This document shows, piece after piece, positions 40,734 to 52,843 of a stretch of DNA of 59,673 bases; within the stretch, counting starts at the first letter, position 1; each line of letters opens with the position of its first letter. The position numbers were made by a program, and so were the translations under genes. The stretch comes from Thioalkalivibrio sp. XN8 (GTDB lineage: Bacteria; Pseudomonadota; Gammaproteobacteria; Steroidobacterales; XN24), in assembly GCF_011058255.1 (NCBI RefSeq), contig NZ_JAALFH010000067.1, positions 1 through 59,673 on the forward strand, written 5' to 3'. The notes beneath the pieces are model-generated. The model searched no databases. It saw nothing but the letters and a program-made list of their open reading frames with translations, and had not been told where the DNA came from.

Positions 40734-41405
40734 ATGCAGCACGAACTGAGCCCGGTTCACCTGTCCGGGCACAAGCGCCCTCAGTCGGTCGGCGAGGAGA
40801 TCGCCAACAGCGTCAGCCACGGGGCGGGTTTCCTCGGCGCGGCCATCGCGACCCCTTTCCTGCTGGCCGAGGCCGCAGGCCATGGGGTCGCGAACCTCGT
40901 GGGAGCCGCGGTGTTCGCGGTCACCGTGATGCTGGCCTACCTGGCGTCCACCCTTTACCACGCCGTCGCGGCGCCGCGCGCGAAGAAAATCCTGCGCGTC
41001 ATCGACCACGGCTCGATCTTCCTGCTGATCGCCGGCACCTACACGCCGTTCACGCTCGGGGTGCTGCGCGGAGGCTGGGGCTGGACGCTGTTCGGCCTGA
41101 TCTGGTCGCTGGCGCTGGCCGGCCTGGTGATGAAGGCCATGGGGGGCGTACGCTTCCGCCGCCTTTCGGTCGTCATCTACCTGGCCATGGGCTGGCTGGT
41201 GCTGGTGGCGATCGGGCCGCTGGTCGAGCGCATGGCGCCGGCCGGCCTCGCCTGGCTGGTGGCGGGCGGCGTGAGCTACACCCTGGGCGTCGTGTTCTAT
41301 GCGCTCGACGGCCGGCGCTTCCTGCACTTCGTCTGGCACCTGTTCGTGCTAGGGGGCACGGCGTGCCATTTCGTCGCCGTGATGCGCTACGCGGCGGGGG
41401 CCTGA
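40734..41405 (+). CDS. trhA: Hemolysin III / TrhA-family membrane protein
   Basis: 223 residues with seven predicted transmembrane helices. Conserved PAQR/hemolysin-III features are present: EEIANSVSHGAG, the zinc-ligand-like STLYHAV and the C-terminal HFVWHLFVLGGTACHF. E. coli TrhA (YqfA) affects membrane energetics and lipid homeostasis; despite the name there is no evidence for a toxin role. It has 42 bases to sdaA. Confidence 0.92.
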   Translation: MQHELSPVHLSGHKRPQSVGEEIANSVSHGAGFLGAAIATPFLLAEAAGHGVANLVGAAVFAVTVMLAYLASTLYHAVAAPRAKKILRVIDHGSIFLLIAGTYTPFTLGVLRGGWGWTLFGLIWSLALAGLVMKAMGGVRFRRLSVVIYLAMGWLVLVAIGPLVERMAPAGLAWLVAGGVSYTLGVVFYALDGRRFLHFVWHLFVLGGTACHFVAVMRYAAGA

Positions 41406-41525
41406 CGCGGCCGACCCGCAAGGCTGCGGAAACTGCTGACAGTATTCCTGCGGATGCCGACTGCCCGGTCCCGGGCCTAAGCTGGTGGCCCTCAGCTCCA
41501 TGGATGAGGCAGGGGCGCCGTCGGG

Positions 41526-42440
41526 ATGCGCGATTACAGTCCTGCCACCGAAGGCTATGCCGCCTTCCGAGGCTACAAGACCCGGTTCAGGGTCGTCGGC
41601 AAGACCCGTTCGCGCCACGCATTGATTTGCATTCACGGTGGTCCGGGCTACGGCCTCGATTACCTGGAACCCCTCGAGGAGATGCAGGCCACCGGCCGCC
41701 AGGTCGTTTTCTACGACCAGCTCGGCTGCGGCCGCTCCGACCACCTGCGTCCCGGGGCCGCATGGTCGCTGGAGCTGTTCGTGGCCGAACTCGAGGCCGT
41801 CATCGCGGCGGCGGGCCTGTTCGACTGCCATGTTCTCGGCCACGGCTGGGGCGGCATGATCGCGCTCGAGTATGCGCTCCGCCATCCTGCGGGAGTAGCC
41901 AGCCTGGTGCTGTCGGGCACGCCGGCCAGCGTGCCCAAGTGGCGCGCAGAGCTCGCCGGGCTGATCCGCCGCCTGCCCGAGGAGATCCGCGCGCCCCTCG
42001 AGCGCCAGCGCCGTTCCGGAGCCCCGGACACGGCGCCTTCCCGCGGCCTTGTCGATGCCTTCCTGCGCCGCCACCTGTGTCTCCTGAACCCGTGGCCGGA
42101 AGAACTGGAGCGGAGCCTGGCGCAGGCGCGCCGGGAGCCGGGCGCGCGCGCTGCGCTGCTCGGCGCCAGCGAGCTCGAGCCGGGCGGGCTGCTGGCCGAC
42201 TGGGACCTGGTCCCGCGCCTGGGTGAGATCGACGTGCCGACCCTGGTGACCTCGGGCCGGGCCGACCTGGTGCCGCCGCCGCTCGCGGCGGTGCTCTACC
42301 GCGAGATCCCGCGCTCGGAGTGGGTGGTGTTCGAGCACAGTGCGCACATGCCGCACCTGGAAGAGCCCCAGCACTACCTCGAGGTGCTCGACGGCTTCCT
42401 CGCCCGCGTCGAGGTGCGCGCCCAGCTCGCGCCGGCCTGA
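41526..42440 (+). CDS. Proline iminopeptidase-like alpha/beta hydrolase lacking the nucleophile serine
   Basis: 304 residues of the proline iminopeptidase (tricorn-interacting factor F1) type: ICIHGGPGYGLDYLEPL, YDQLGCGRSD and the cap domain. The nucleophile elbow normally reads GxSxGG; here it is LGHGWGGM, with Gly at residue 107 (codon GGC, 41844-41846). The other triad members look intact: Asp about 247 (GRADLVPP) and His about 274 (SAHMPHLE). So it is either a pseudo-hydrolase or carries a one-base change (AGC to GGC). A 120-base gap precedes it, and it converges on sixA. Confidence 0.88.
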   Translation: MRDYSPATEGYAAFRGYKTRFRVVGKTRSRHALICIHGGPGYGLDYLEPLEEMQATGRQVVFYDQLGCGRSDHLRPGAAWSLELFVAELEAVIAAAGLFDCHVLGHGWGGMIALEYALRHPAGVASLVLSGTPASVPKWRAELAGLIRRLPEEIRAPLERQRRSGAPDTAPSRGLVDAFLRRHLCLLNPWPEELERSLAQARREPGARAALLGASELEPGGLLADWDLVPRLGEIDVPTLVTSGRADLVPPPLAAVLYREIPRSEWVVFEHSAHMPHLEEPQHYLEVLDGFLARVEVRAQLAPA

Positions 42441-42448
42441 GGCGGCGC

Positions 42449-42946
42449 TCAGCCGGGTTGTTTCTTCGGGTAATCGAACCAGCAGAGCTCGGCGTTGGCC
42501 GGGCGGATGTCCGCCCACGAAGCGGCGTCGAACTCCACGCACAGCATGGCGGCCGTCGGCATGTTGTCCAGGCGGATGTCGTCCAGCCGGTTCGCCAGCT
42601 CCGTCAGCCCGGGGTTGTGACCCACCACCATCAGCGCGTCGACGCCTGCCGGCGTCGCATGCACGACGGCGAGGATCTCGTCAGGCGTCGCGAGGTAAAG
42701 TTCCGGCGCCTCGCGAATGCGGTCCTCCCGGTAGCCGACCTCGCGCGCGACGCCGCGCGCCGTGGCCAGCGCGCGCACGGCGGGGCTGGAGACGACCAGG
42801 CCGGGGACAGGCCCCCGCCGGGCCAGGCGCCGGCCCATTTCCGGCACGTTGCGCAGGCCGCGTGGAGCGAGGGGGCGGTCGAAGTCGTCGAGCCGAGCGT
42901 CATCCCAGCTGGATTTTCCGTGCCGCAAGAGGATGAGCTGCAGCAT
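42449..42946 (-). CDS. sixA: Phosphohistidine phosphatase SixA-like
   Basis: 165 residues of the histidine phosphatase superfamily: the catalytic RHGKSSW at residues 8-14, then RPLAPRG, VSSPAVRALATA, and VVGHNPGL with the second His. SixA removes phosphate from His-phosphorylated proteins such as NPr. It is the last gene of the SUF operon here, 3 bases after the Rieske gene. A link to Fe-S assembly is not established. Confidence 0.88.
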   Translation of the reverse strand: MLQLILLRHGKSSWDDARLDDFDRPLAPRGLRNVPEMGRRLARRGPVPGLVVSSPAVRALATARGVAREVGYREDRIREAPELYLATPDEILAVVHATPAGVDALMVVGHNPGLTELANRLDDIRLDNMPTAAMLCVEFDAASWADIRPANAELCWFDYPKKQPG

Positions 42947-42949
42947 CCC

Positions 42950-43264
42950 TCAGTCCGGGAGTTCCACCTCGATCCGGCCTTCGTGCACCCGCACCGGGAA
43001 GGTCTGGACCGCGGCGTAAGCAGGCGGGGTGAGGGCGCGACCGGTGCGCAGGCAGAAGCGGGCCCCGTGGCGCGGGCAGACCACCTGGTCGCCGACCACC
43101 GGTCCGCCGGCCAGTTCGGCGCCGTCGTGGGTGCAGACGTCCTCGATGGCGTACAGGGTCCCGTCCACGTTGAACACTGCCGCCGTGAGGTCGTCGGTCT
43201 CCAGCAGGGCGAAGCCGCCCGGCTCGATGTCGCCTTCGGCCGTAACGTCGTGCCACCTGCCCAT
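42950..43264 (-). CDS. Rieske [2Fe-2S] ferredoxin-like protein
   Basis: 104 residues, the size of soluble Rieske ferredoxins. The cluster ligands are visible as VCTHDGAELAGG and VCPRHGARF (CxH and CxxH). It carries single electrons, as in NirD-like or BphA3-like proteins; no reductase partner is encoded nearby. It begins one base after the sufT stop, so it is in the SUF operon and may deliver electrons for cluster assembly or be a client. Confidence 0.9.
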   Translation of the reverse strand: MGRWHDVTAEGDIEPGGFALLETDDLTAAVFNVDGTLYAIEDVCTHDGAELAGGPVVGDQVVCPRHGARFCLRTGRALTPPAYAAVQTFPVRVHEGRIEVELPD

Positions 43265-43265
43265 C

Positions 43266-43817
43266 TCAGTACATCCCTGTCTGCAGGCGCGCCGCTTCGG
43301 ACATCATGTCCCGGTTCCACGGCGGGTCGAAAGTGAGTTCGACCCGCGCCTCGCGGATGGTCGGAATGATCTCCAGCTTGTCCTTGACGTCCATCACCAG
43401 CACTTCGCCCATGCCGCAGCCGGGCGCGGTGAGGGTCATCTTGACCTCGACGTCGCGCTCGCCGCCCTCGGCGTGCTGCAGCTTGCACTCGTAGATCAGC
43501 CCCAGGTCCACGATGTTGATCGGGATCTCCGGGTCGAAGCAGGTACGCAGCTGGTCCCAGACCAGGTCCTCCACGTCCTCGTCTTCCGCGTCAGGCGGCA
43601 GCTGCGGCGGCGGCACCGGCTCCTTGCCCAGGGCGTCGGCGTCTTCGCCAGCGATGCGAAACAGGTTGCCGTCGAGGTAGACGGTGAAGCTGCCGCCGAG
43701 GGCCTGGGTGATCAGCCCGCGCGCGCCCTTGCGGAGCATCACCTGGTCGCCGGCCGGCACGATGATCGCGATGCAGTCGCGGGCCAGGGTTACGGGTTCG
43801 CTGTCTTGTCCGTACAT
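43266..43817 (-). CDS. sufT: Fe-S cluster assembly protein SufT
   Basis: 183 residues. A variable N-terminal part (to ~85) is followed by a MIP18/DUF59 domain with IVDLGLIYECKL and the conserved Cys in LTAPGCGMGEVLVMDV. SufT supports maturation of Fe-S proteins under high demand. It is 19 bases after sufU. Confidence 0.93.
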   Translation of the reverse strand: MYGQDSEPVTLARDCIAIIVPAGDQVMLRKGARGLITQALGGSFTVYLDGNLFRIAGEDADALGKEPVPPPQLPPDAEDEDVEDLVWDQLRTCFDPEIPINIVDLGLIYECKLQHAEGGERDVEVKMTLTAPGCGMGEVLVMDVKDKLEIIPTIREARVELTFDPPWNRDMMSEAARLQTGMY

Positions 43818-43836
43818 GGGGACCTTCTGCGGTTGA

Positions 43837-44279
43837 TTACTCGGTACTCACGGTCCCGCCCTCGTCCAGGGCGGAGTGGGCCGTATGCCAGCACAGGCTG
43901 GCGCATTTTACCCGGGTCGGGTATTCCCGCACCCCGGCCAGCGCAGCCAGCTTGCCCAGTGCGCCGACATCGGGCTCTTCCCGGCCGGTCAGCATGGCGT
44001 GGATGCGTTCGAACAGCGCCTCCGCCTCGGCGCGGGTGCGGCCGCGCAGCGCTTCCGTCATCAGGGAGGCGGACGCCACCGAGATGGCGCAGCCGGAGCC
44101 TTCGAAGGAGATGTCCTCGATGCGGTCGTCCGCCCCGACCTTGAGGTAGACCTGCAGCTTGTCGCCGCACAGCGGGTTGAGGCCCTCGGCATGGCTGCAG
44201 GGCGGCGGAATCTTGCGGAAATTCCGCGGCGTGCGGTTGTGATCGATGATCACGTCCCGGTAGAGATCGGCCAGATCCA

Positions 44280-44280
<1 letters not shown>
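43837..44280 (-). CDS. sufU: SufU-type Fe-S scaffold / sulfur-transfer protein
   Basis: 147 residues, IscU/SufU fold. Metal or cluster ligands: Cys 38 with Asp 40 (LCGD), Cys 64 (GSGCAIS) and Cys 126 (KCASLCW). In Bacillus SufU is a zinc protein that accepts sulfur from SufS. Here it replaces SufE and SufA, neither of which is encoded in the operon. The start codon overlaps the sufS stop by one base. Confidence 0.92.
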
Positions 44281-45532
<1,252 letters not shown>

Positions 45533-45536
<4 letters not shown>

Positions 45537-46842
45537 GTGAACTCCCGGATGCGGTCGGCGTCGGGCAGGCGCCCGACCACCAGTTGCTCGGCATGACGCC
45601 GCAGCGGGGCCAGCGGCATGCGCGCCAGCACGACGTCGGCGAAGGCGAAGGTCAGCAGGCTGCGGGCAGTACTTTCGTCCACCCCGCGGGAGCGCAGGTA
45701 GAACAGGGCATTGGCGTCCAGCTGGCCGGTGGTCGCACCGTGGGAGCACTTCACGTCGTCGGCATAGATCTCCAGCTCCGGCTTGGTGTCGATCTCGGCG
45801 TCGGGCGACAGCAGCAGGTTGGCGTTCGACTGCTGGGCATCGGTCCCGGCCGCGCCGGGATGAACCACGGCCTTGCCGTTGAACACTGCGCGGCTCTTGC
45901 CGCTGAGCACGCCCCGGTAGAGCTGGTCACTCGAGGTGCGCGGCACGGCATGGTCGACCCGGCTGTGGCTGTCTGCGTGCTGGCGTTCACGCACCACGTA
46001 GAGGCCGTTCATGGTGACGTGGGCGCCCGGCTCGGCCAGGGCGGCATCGAGGTCGAGCCGCGCGATGCGGCCGCCGACCGACAGATTGTGGCTGACGAGC
46101 GTCGAGTCGCGCTCCAGCCTGGCCGCGAGAACGCCCAGGTGGAAGGCCTCGGGCGCGCTCTCCTGCAGGCGATAGTGCTCGATCATGGCGCCGGGGCCGG
46201 CGGCAACCTCGGTCACCGCGAGGCTCAGCGACTCCCCGGTGCCGGCGCCGTAATGCTCGATCACCGTGGCCCGGCTGTTGGCCCCGGCCCGGATCAGCAC
46301 CCGCGGGCATTCCAGCACCGGCGTATCCCCGGCGGCCGCCAGGAAAACCAGTCGCAGGGGCTGCTCGAGAACCGTGCCGGCCGGCAGGTCCACGAGCACG
46401 CCGTCGGCGAACAGCGCCGTAGAGAGCGCGGCGAAGCGATGGCGCGCGGGGTCGGCGATGGTCGCCAGGAGCTCCCGGCAGGCGGGGTCATCGGCCGCGA
46501 TCGCGGCGGCCAGCGGCTGTACGCCGACGGCTTGCGGGACGCCGTGGCTGGCGGCGAGCCGCCCGTTGACGAAGACCAGGGACGGGCAGTCCAGGCCCTC
46601 GATGGCCGGGAGTTCCGGCGCGGCGGCGATGCCGGCGCCGAAACTGCGCCGCGTGACGAGCTTCAGGTCGGTGTACTTCCAGGCCTCGTCGCGACGGGTC
46701 GGGAAGCCGGCGGCGGCAAAGGCCGCAAGGCCGGCCCGGCGGCGCTCCTGCAGCCATGCCGGCCCCGCGGCCGCCGCGGCCGCGTGCTCGATCCAGTCGG
46801 GCAGGGCGGGCGCATGCGCGCCCCTGGCGGCGGTGGCAGTGC

Positions 46843-46846
<4 letters not shown>
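45533..46846 (-). CDS. sufD: Fe-S cluster assembly protein SufD
   Basis: 437 residues. N-terminal Ala-rich helical region, RRDEAWKYTDLKL, then a right-handed beta helix and the C-terminal DVKCSHGATTGQLD and RGVDESTARSLL segments shared with SufB. It forms the SufBC2D scaffold complex. Four-base ATGA overlaps with both sufC and sufS indicate tight translational coupling. Confidence 0.96.
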
Positions 46847-47598
<752 letters not shown>

Positions 47599-47618
47599 GG
47601 CTTGGTTCCTGTAGTCCT

Positions 47619-49067
<1,449 letters not shown>

Positions 49068-49085
49068 GCCTCGCTCCCCGCGGCC

Positions 49086-49565
49086 TCAGCCGCGCTCCAG
49101 TCGCGCCAGCTTGCCCGGCGACGACACGATTGCTCTCAGGTCCACCCGCGGCCGGTAGCCGGCCTGCATGTTGGCGAGCTCGGCGAGAGTGATCTCGTCC
49201 AGCGCGCCGCGGATGGCCACGTTGATCCGCTGCCAGGCGTTCCCGACCAGGCAGGAAGCCTCCAGCTCGCAGCTGCCGGTCTCCACCGAGCACTCGGTCA
49301 GCGCCAGCGGCCCGTCGAGTGCATCGAGCACCTCGGCGGCGGTAATGTCGGTCGCCGGGCGCGCCAGCAGGTACCCCCCCTGGGCGCCGCGCTGCGAACT
49401 CACCAGCCCGCCCCGCGTCAGCAGCTTCAGGATCTTGCTCACGGTGGCGGCCGGCAGGCCGGTCTGTTCAGCCACCTCGCTGGCGCTGTGGGGCACCTGT
49501 TCCGCGGCGGCCAGGTAGGCCAGCACGCCGGTGCCGTAATCGGTCAAGCGACTCATTTTCAACAT
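49086..49565 (-). CDS. Rrf2-family SUF system regulator (SufR/IscR-like)
   Basis: 159 residues. Winged helix at the N-terminus (MSRLTDYGTGVLAYLA; recognition region ATVSKILKLLTRGGLV) followed by three cysteines spaced C-x6-C-x5-C (CSVETGSCELEASC), close to the IscR [2Fe-2S] ligand pattern. This matches the SUF-linked Fe-S assembly regulator group. Two starts three codons apart are possible (49565 or 49556). A promoter with an IscR-like palindrome lies directly upstream, so autoregulation by cluster status is likely. Confidence 0.92.
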   Translation of the reverse strand: MLKMSRLTDYGTGVLAYLAAAEQVPHSASEVAEQTGLPAATVSKILKLLTRGGLVSSQRGAQGGYLLARPATDITAAEVLDALDGPLALTECSVETGSCELEASCLVGNAWQRINVAIRGALDEITLAELANMQAGYRPRVDLRAIVSSPGKLARLERG

Positions 49566-49601
49566 CTTGGGGCCCGTCCCGCCGGCCTGCGGCTTGAATG
49601 G

Positions 49602-49635
49602 GGACCATTTTAGTCCTGATTGCTGCCGAGGCCAA
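49602..49635 (-). promoter_or_regulatory. SUF operon promoter with Rrf2-type operator
   Basis: On the minus strand TTGGCC (49635-49630) is followed by exactly 17 bases and TAAAAT (49612-49607). The -10 lies inside the inverted repeat GGACTAAAATGGTCC (49616-49602), which closely resembles the GACTAAAATAGTC core of IscR type 1 sites. A repressor bound there would block RNA polymerase. Start codon of the regulator is 37 bases further on. Confidence 0.6.
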
Positions 49636-49657
49636 CCCCGGAGGGCCGGGGAGCGTG

Positions 49658-49666
49658 TGTTAGCAT
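49658..49666 (+). promoter_or_regulatory. Possible extended -10 promoter for mlaF
   Basis: TGT followed by TAGCAT resembles an extended -10 element. It lies 64 bases before the mlaF start in the 164-base gap shared with the SUF regulator. No clear -35 is seen. Confidence 0.3.
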
Positions 49667-49729
49667 GCGCGCTCGTCGGGGCCCGGCCTCCTGGTCCCGG
49701 CCCTGCACACCTCGGCTGCGGAGCACTGG

Positions 49730-50554
49730 ATGAAGAGCGGATGTCCCGGCGCGGACAACATCATCGTCGTCCGCGACCTGCATTACGCCCGCGGCCAGGC
49801 GATGGTGTTCGACGGGCTCGACCTGGAGATCCGCCGCGGCGGCGTGACCGCCATCATGGGGCCCAGCGGCACCGGCAAGACCACCTTGCTGCGGCTCATC
49901 ACCGGCCAGGAAATCCCCGATCGCGGCAGTATCCTGTTCGACGGGGACGAAGTGACGCGGATGAGCCGCCGCCAGCTGTTCCGGATGCGCCGGCGCGTCG
50001 GCATGCTGTTCCAGAACGGCGCGCTGCTCACCGATCTCAACGTCTACGACAACGTCGCCTTCCCGCTGCGCGAGCATACCCGCCTGCCGGAGCGGCTGAT
50101 CCGGCACATCGTGCTCACCAAGCTGCATGCGGTCGGCCTGCGCGGCGCCTGGCGCCTGATGCCGGCGCAGCTGTCGGGCGGCATGGCCCGGCGGGTGGCG
50201 CTGGCGCGGGCGATCGTGATGGACCCGGATATCATCTATTACGACGAGCCCTTCGTCGGCCTGGACCCGATTTCCATGGGCGTAGTGGTGCGCCTGATCC
50301 GGCGCATGAACGACGCGCTCGGCCTGACCAGCGTGGTAGTGACCCATGACGTGGACGAGGTGTCCACCATCGCCGACTGCAGCTTCCTGCTGGCGGACGG
50401 CAGGGTGGCGGCGACAGGGACGCCGGAACAGCTGCGCGACCATCACTCCGAGACGGTCACCCAGTTCATGCAGGGCATGGCGGACGGGCCGGTGCCGTTT
50501 CACTACCCGGCGCCCGACTACGGCGAGCAGCTGCTCGCGCCCGAGCGCGACTGA
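49730..50554 (+). CDS. mlaF: Phospholipid transport ATPase MlaF
   Basis: 274 residues. ABC ATPase with GPSGTGKTT near residue 45, Q-loop FQNGALLTDLNVYDNVAFPLRE typical of MlaF, signature LSGGMARRVALARA and Walker B IIYYDEPF. It powers phospholipid traffic between the outer and inner membranes as part of MlaFEDB. First gene of mlaFEDCB. Confidence 0.96.
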   Translation: MKSGCPGADNIIVVRDLHYARGQAMVFDGLDLEIRRGGVTAIMGPSGTGKTTLLRLITGQEIPDRGSILFDGDEVTRMSRRQLFRMRRRVGMLFQNGALLTDLNVYDNVAFPLREHTRLPERLIRHIVLTKLHAVGLRGAWRLMPAQLSGGMARRVALARAIVMDPDIIYYDEPFVGLDPISMGVVVRLIRRMNDALGLTSVVVTHDVDEVSTIADCSFLLADGRVAATGTPEQLRDHHSETVTQFMQGMADGPVPFHYPAPDYGEQLLAPERD

Positions 50555-50563
50555 GGCTGCGCC

Positions 50564-51370
50564 ATGACCGCACCCCGGGTCCCTGGCTGGCGCCGCCTGC
50601 TGCTCGAGGCCGGTTACTCGCTGCGCGACTTTTTCGGCACCTTCGGTGCCGGCCAGCTGTTCCTGCTGCGGATCCTCGCCAGCCTGCCCTATGCGCTGGC
50701 GCGGCCGCGCCTGGTGATTCAGCAGGTTTACGTGGCCGGCGTCCAGTCGCTGGTGGTGATCATGCTGGCGGGCCTGTTCGTCGGCATGGTGCTGGCGCTG
50801 CAGGGACACAACACGCTGTCGCGCTTCGGGGCCGAAGACACCATCGGCATGGTCGCGGCGCTGGGCCTGGTGCGGGAACTGGGCCCCGTGGTGACCGCGC
50901 TGCTGTTCGCCGGCCGGGCCGGGACCGCGCTGTCGTCCGAGATCGGCCTGATGAAGGCCACGGACCAGCTGGCCGGCATGGAAATGATGGCCGTCGACCC
51001 GATCAAGCGGGTGGTGGCGCCGCGCTTTCTCGGCGGGGTGATCGCAGTGCCGATCCTGACCCTGATCTTCAATGCCATGGGCATTTTCGGCGCCTGGCTG
51101 GAGGCGGTGATCGTGCTCGGCGTGGACGAGGGGGCCTTCTGGTCGCAGATGCAGGCGCAGGTCGACCTGCAGGACGACGTGCTCTCCGGCATTGTGAAGA
51201 GCGTGTTCTTCGGGGTGGCCGCCAGCCTGCTCGCGGTGTTCGAGGGTTACAATTGCGTCCCCACCGCCGAGGGCGTCGGGCGGGCGACCACCCGCGCGGT
51301 CGTTCATACTTCGTTAACGGTGCTGGTGTTGAACTTCATGCTCACGGCCTGGCTGCTGGGAGGGAACTGA
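50564..51370 (+). CDS. mlaE: Phospholipid transport permease MlaE
   Basis: 268 residues with about five to six membrane helices. Conserved MlaE segments: VIIMLAGLFVGMVLALQGHNTL, LGLVRELGPVVTALLFAGRAGTALSSEIG, and ATDQLAGMEMMAVDP. The permease embeds in the inner membrane between the MlaF dimer and the MlaD hexamer. 9 bases after mlaF. Confidence 0.97.
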   Translation: MTAPRVPGWRRLLLEAGYSLRDFFGTFGAGQLFLLRILASLPYALARPRLVIQQVYVAGVQSLVVIMLAGLFVGMVLALQGHNTLSRFGAEDTIGMVAALGLVRELGPVVTALLFAGRAGTALSSEIGLMKATDQLAGMEMMAVDPIKRVVAPRFLGGVIAVPILTLIFNAMGIFGAWLEAVIVLGVDEGAFWSQMQAQVDLQDDVLSGIVKSVFFGVAASLLAVFEGYNCVPTAEGVGRATTRAVVHTSLTVLVLNFMLTAWLLGGN

Positions 51371-51373
51371 GTC

Positions 51374-51841
51374 ATGCAACAAACGCGCGCCGTGGAACTC
51401 GGCACCGGGCTGTTTGTCTTCATGGGCATAGTGGCCCTGTTTTTCCTCACCACCCGGGTGAGCAGTTTCGACGAATATGCCGGGCAGGAGGGCTACGAGC
51501 TGCAGGCCCGGTTCGACCAGGTCGGCACGCTCAAGGTCCGGGCGCCGGTGTCGATCGCCGGCGTGCAAATTGGCCGGGTGACGGCGATCGAATTCGACAC
51601 CGAGCGGCTGGAGGCGGTCGTGACCATGCGCATCGCCTCGCAGTACGACCGGATTCCGGCAGATTCGGATGCGAGCATCCTGACTTCGGGCATCCTGGGC
51701 GGCCAGTATGTCGGGCTGCAGCCGGGCGGTGCGGAGGATTACCTGGCCGCGGGCGACGAGATCCTGTACACGCAGTCTGCTGTGGTGCTGGAGCAACTGA
51801 TTAGCAAGTACCTGTTCAACCAGGCAGGCGCTGGAGAGTAA
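51374..51841 (+). CDS. mlaD: Phospholipid-binding protein MlaD
   Basis: 155 residues: one N-terminal membrane helix (~9-28) and an MCE domain (YELQARFDQVGTLKVRAPVSIAGVQIGRV). It forms a hexameric ring with a hydrophobic channel. It starts 3 bases after mlaE and ends 4 bases before mlaC. Confidence 0.96.
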   Translation: MQQTRAVELGTGLFVFMGIVALFFLTTRVSSFDEYAGQEGYELQARFDQVGTLKVRAPVSIAGVQIGRVTAIEFDTERLEAVVTMRIASQYDRIPADSDASILTSGILGGQYVGLQPGGAEDYLAAGDEILYTQSAVVLEQLISKYLFNQAGAGE

Positions 51842-51845
51842 GAGA

Positions 51846-52478
51846 ATGCAACGAACGACAACTGGCTGGATGATCCTGGCGCTGGGGCTGCTGGTCCTGG
51901 CGCTGCCGTTCGCGGCGGCGGCCGAACCGGGTTTCGAGGCGGGGCCGGAAAAAGTCATCCGGGAAGCCTCGGAACTCACCATGCAGGCCATCGAGGGCCG
52001 CCGCGGCGAGCTCCGCGAGGATCGCGCGGCGCTGTTCGCCATCGTCGACGAGGTGCTGCTGCCCCGCTGGGACCGCAGCGCCACGGGCCAGGCGGTGATG
52101 GGACGTTACTGGCGGGAAGCGACGCCGGAACAGCGCGAAGCCTTCATCGACGGTCTCTACCGCAAGCTGCTGGAGAGCTATGGCGAAGGCATCCTCGAAT
52201 ATGAGTCCGACCAGCTGAACATCACCGGCACGCGCGGCGATCCCGAGAAGGGGCTGGCGGTGGTCGACTCCGAAGTCCGGATGCGGGACGGCACGGTGGT
52301 GCCGGTGAGCTACCGGCTGCGGCTCCATGACGGCAGCTGGAAGGTCTTCGACGTCATCGTCGAGGGCATTTCCTACCTCACGACTTACCGCAACCAGTAC
52401 GCCAGCGAGTTCCGCAACAAGGGCATCCAGCAGGTCATCGACGAGCTCCAGGCCGACGGGGAGCAGGCGGGCTCTTGA
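51846..52478 (+). CDS. mlaC: Periplasmic phospholipid shuttle MlaC
   Basis: 210 residues with a signal peptide (to about AAAAE, residue 26). The MlaC/Ttg2D fold is recognisable in RATGQAVMGRYWREATPEQREAFIDGLYRKLLESYGEGILEY-like spacing and the C-terminal YRNQYASEFRNKGIQQVID. It carries lipids between MlaA in the outer membrane and MlaD. The stop overlaps the mlaB start as TTGA. Confidence 0.95.
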   Translation: MQRTTTGWMILALGLLVLALPFAAAAEPGFEAGPEKVIREASELTMQAIEGRRGELREDRAALFAIVDEVLLPRWDRSATGQAVMGRYWREATPEQREAFIDGLYRKLLESYGEGILEYESDQLNITGTRGDPEKGLAVVDSEVRMRDGTVVPVSYRLRLHDGSWKVFDVIVEGISYLTTYRNQYASEFRNKGIQQVIDELQADGEQAGS

Positions 52479-52837
52479 GCGGCGTCGAGGCCATCCCGCG
52501 CCGGGCCGCGCGGGTGAGGTTCGACGCCACCGGGCCGGGCCGCTTCCGGGTCGAGGGCGAGCTCAGTTTCGCCACCGCCGCCGCGGCCCTGGCCCGGAGC
52601 CGGAGCCTGTTCCGCGACCATGCCGTGATCGAGCTGGACCTGTCGGGGGTCACGCGGGGCGACAGCGCCGGGCTGGCGCTGCTGCTGGAGTGGGTCACCT
52701 GGGCCCGGGCCAATGCGCGCGAACTCCAGTTCCACCACCTGCCCGAGCAGCTGCTCGCCATCGCCCAGATCAGCGAAGTGGACGATATGCTGCGCCGGGC
52801 GGAGCGCTGGGACGGGGCGGAGGTTGCGCCCGACTGA
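52475..52837 (+). CDS. mlaB: STAS-domain protein MlaB
   Basis: 120 residues, TTG start overlapping mlaC. A single STAS domain (RFRVEGELSFATA, ELDLSGVTRGDSAGLALLLEWV) with the conserved Thr/Ser-containing loop. MlaB binds MlaF and is needed for its ATPase activity. Last gene of the operon. Confidence 0.92.
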   Translation: MSGVEAIPRRAARVRFDATGPGRFRVEGELSFATAAAALARSRSLFRDHAVIELDLSGVTRGDSAGLALLLEWVTWARANARELQFHHLPEQLLAIAQISEVDDMLRRAERWDGAEVAPD

Positions 52838-52843
52838 GGCTGC

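Noticed and set aside
42793-42808. GGGGACAGGCCCCC inside sixA as a third copy of the GGGGACTGTCCCC repeat
   Set aside because: The symmetry is broken at the centre and the match is partial; in GC-rich sequence this can occur by chance.
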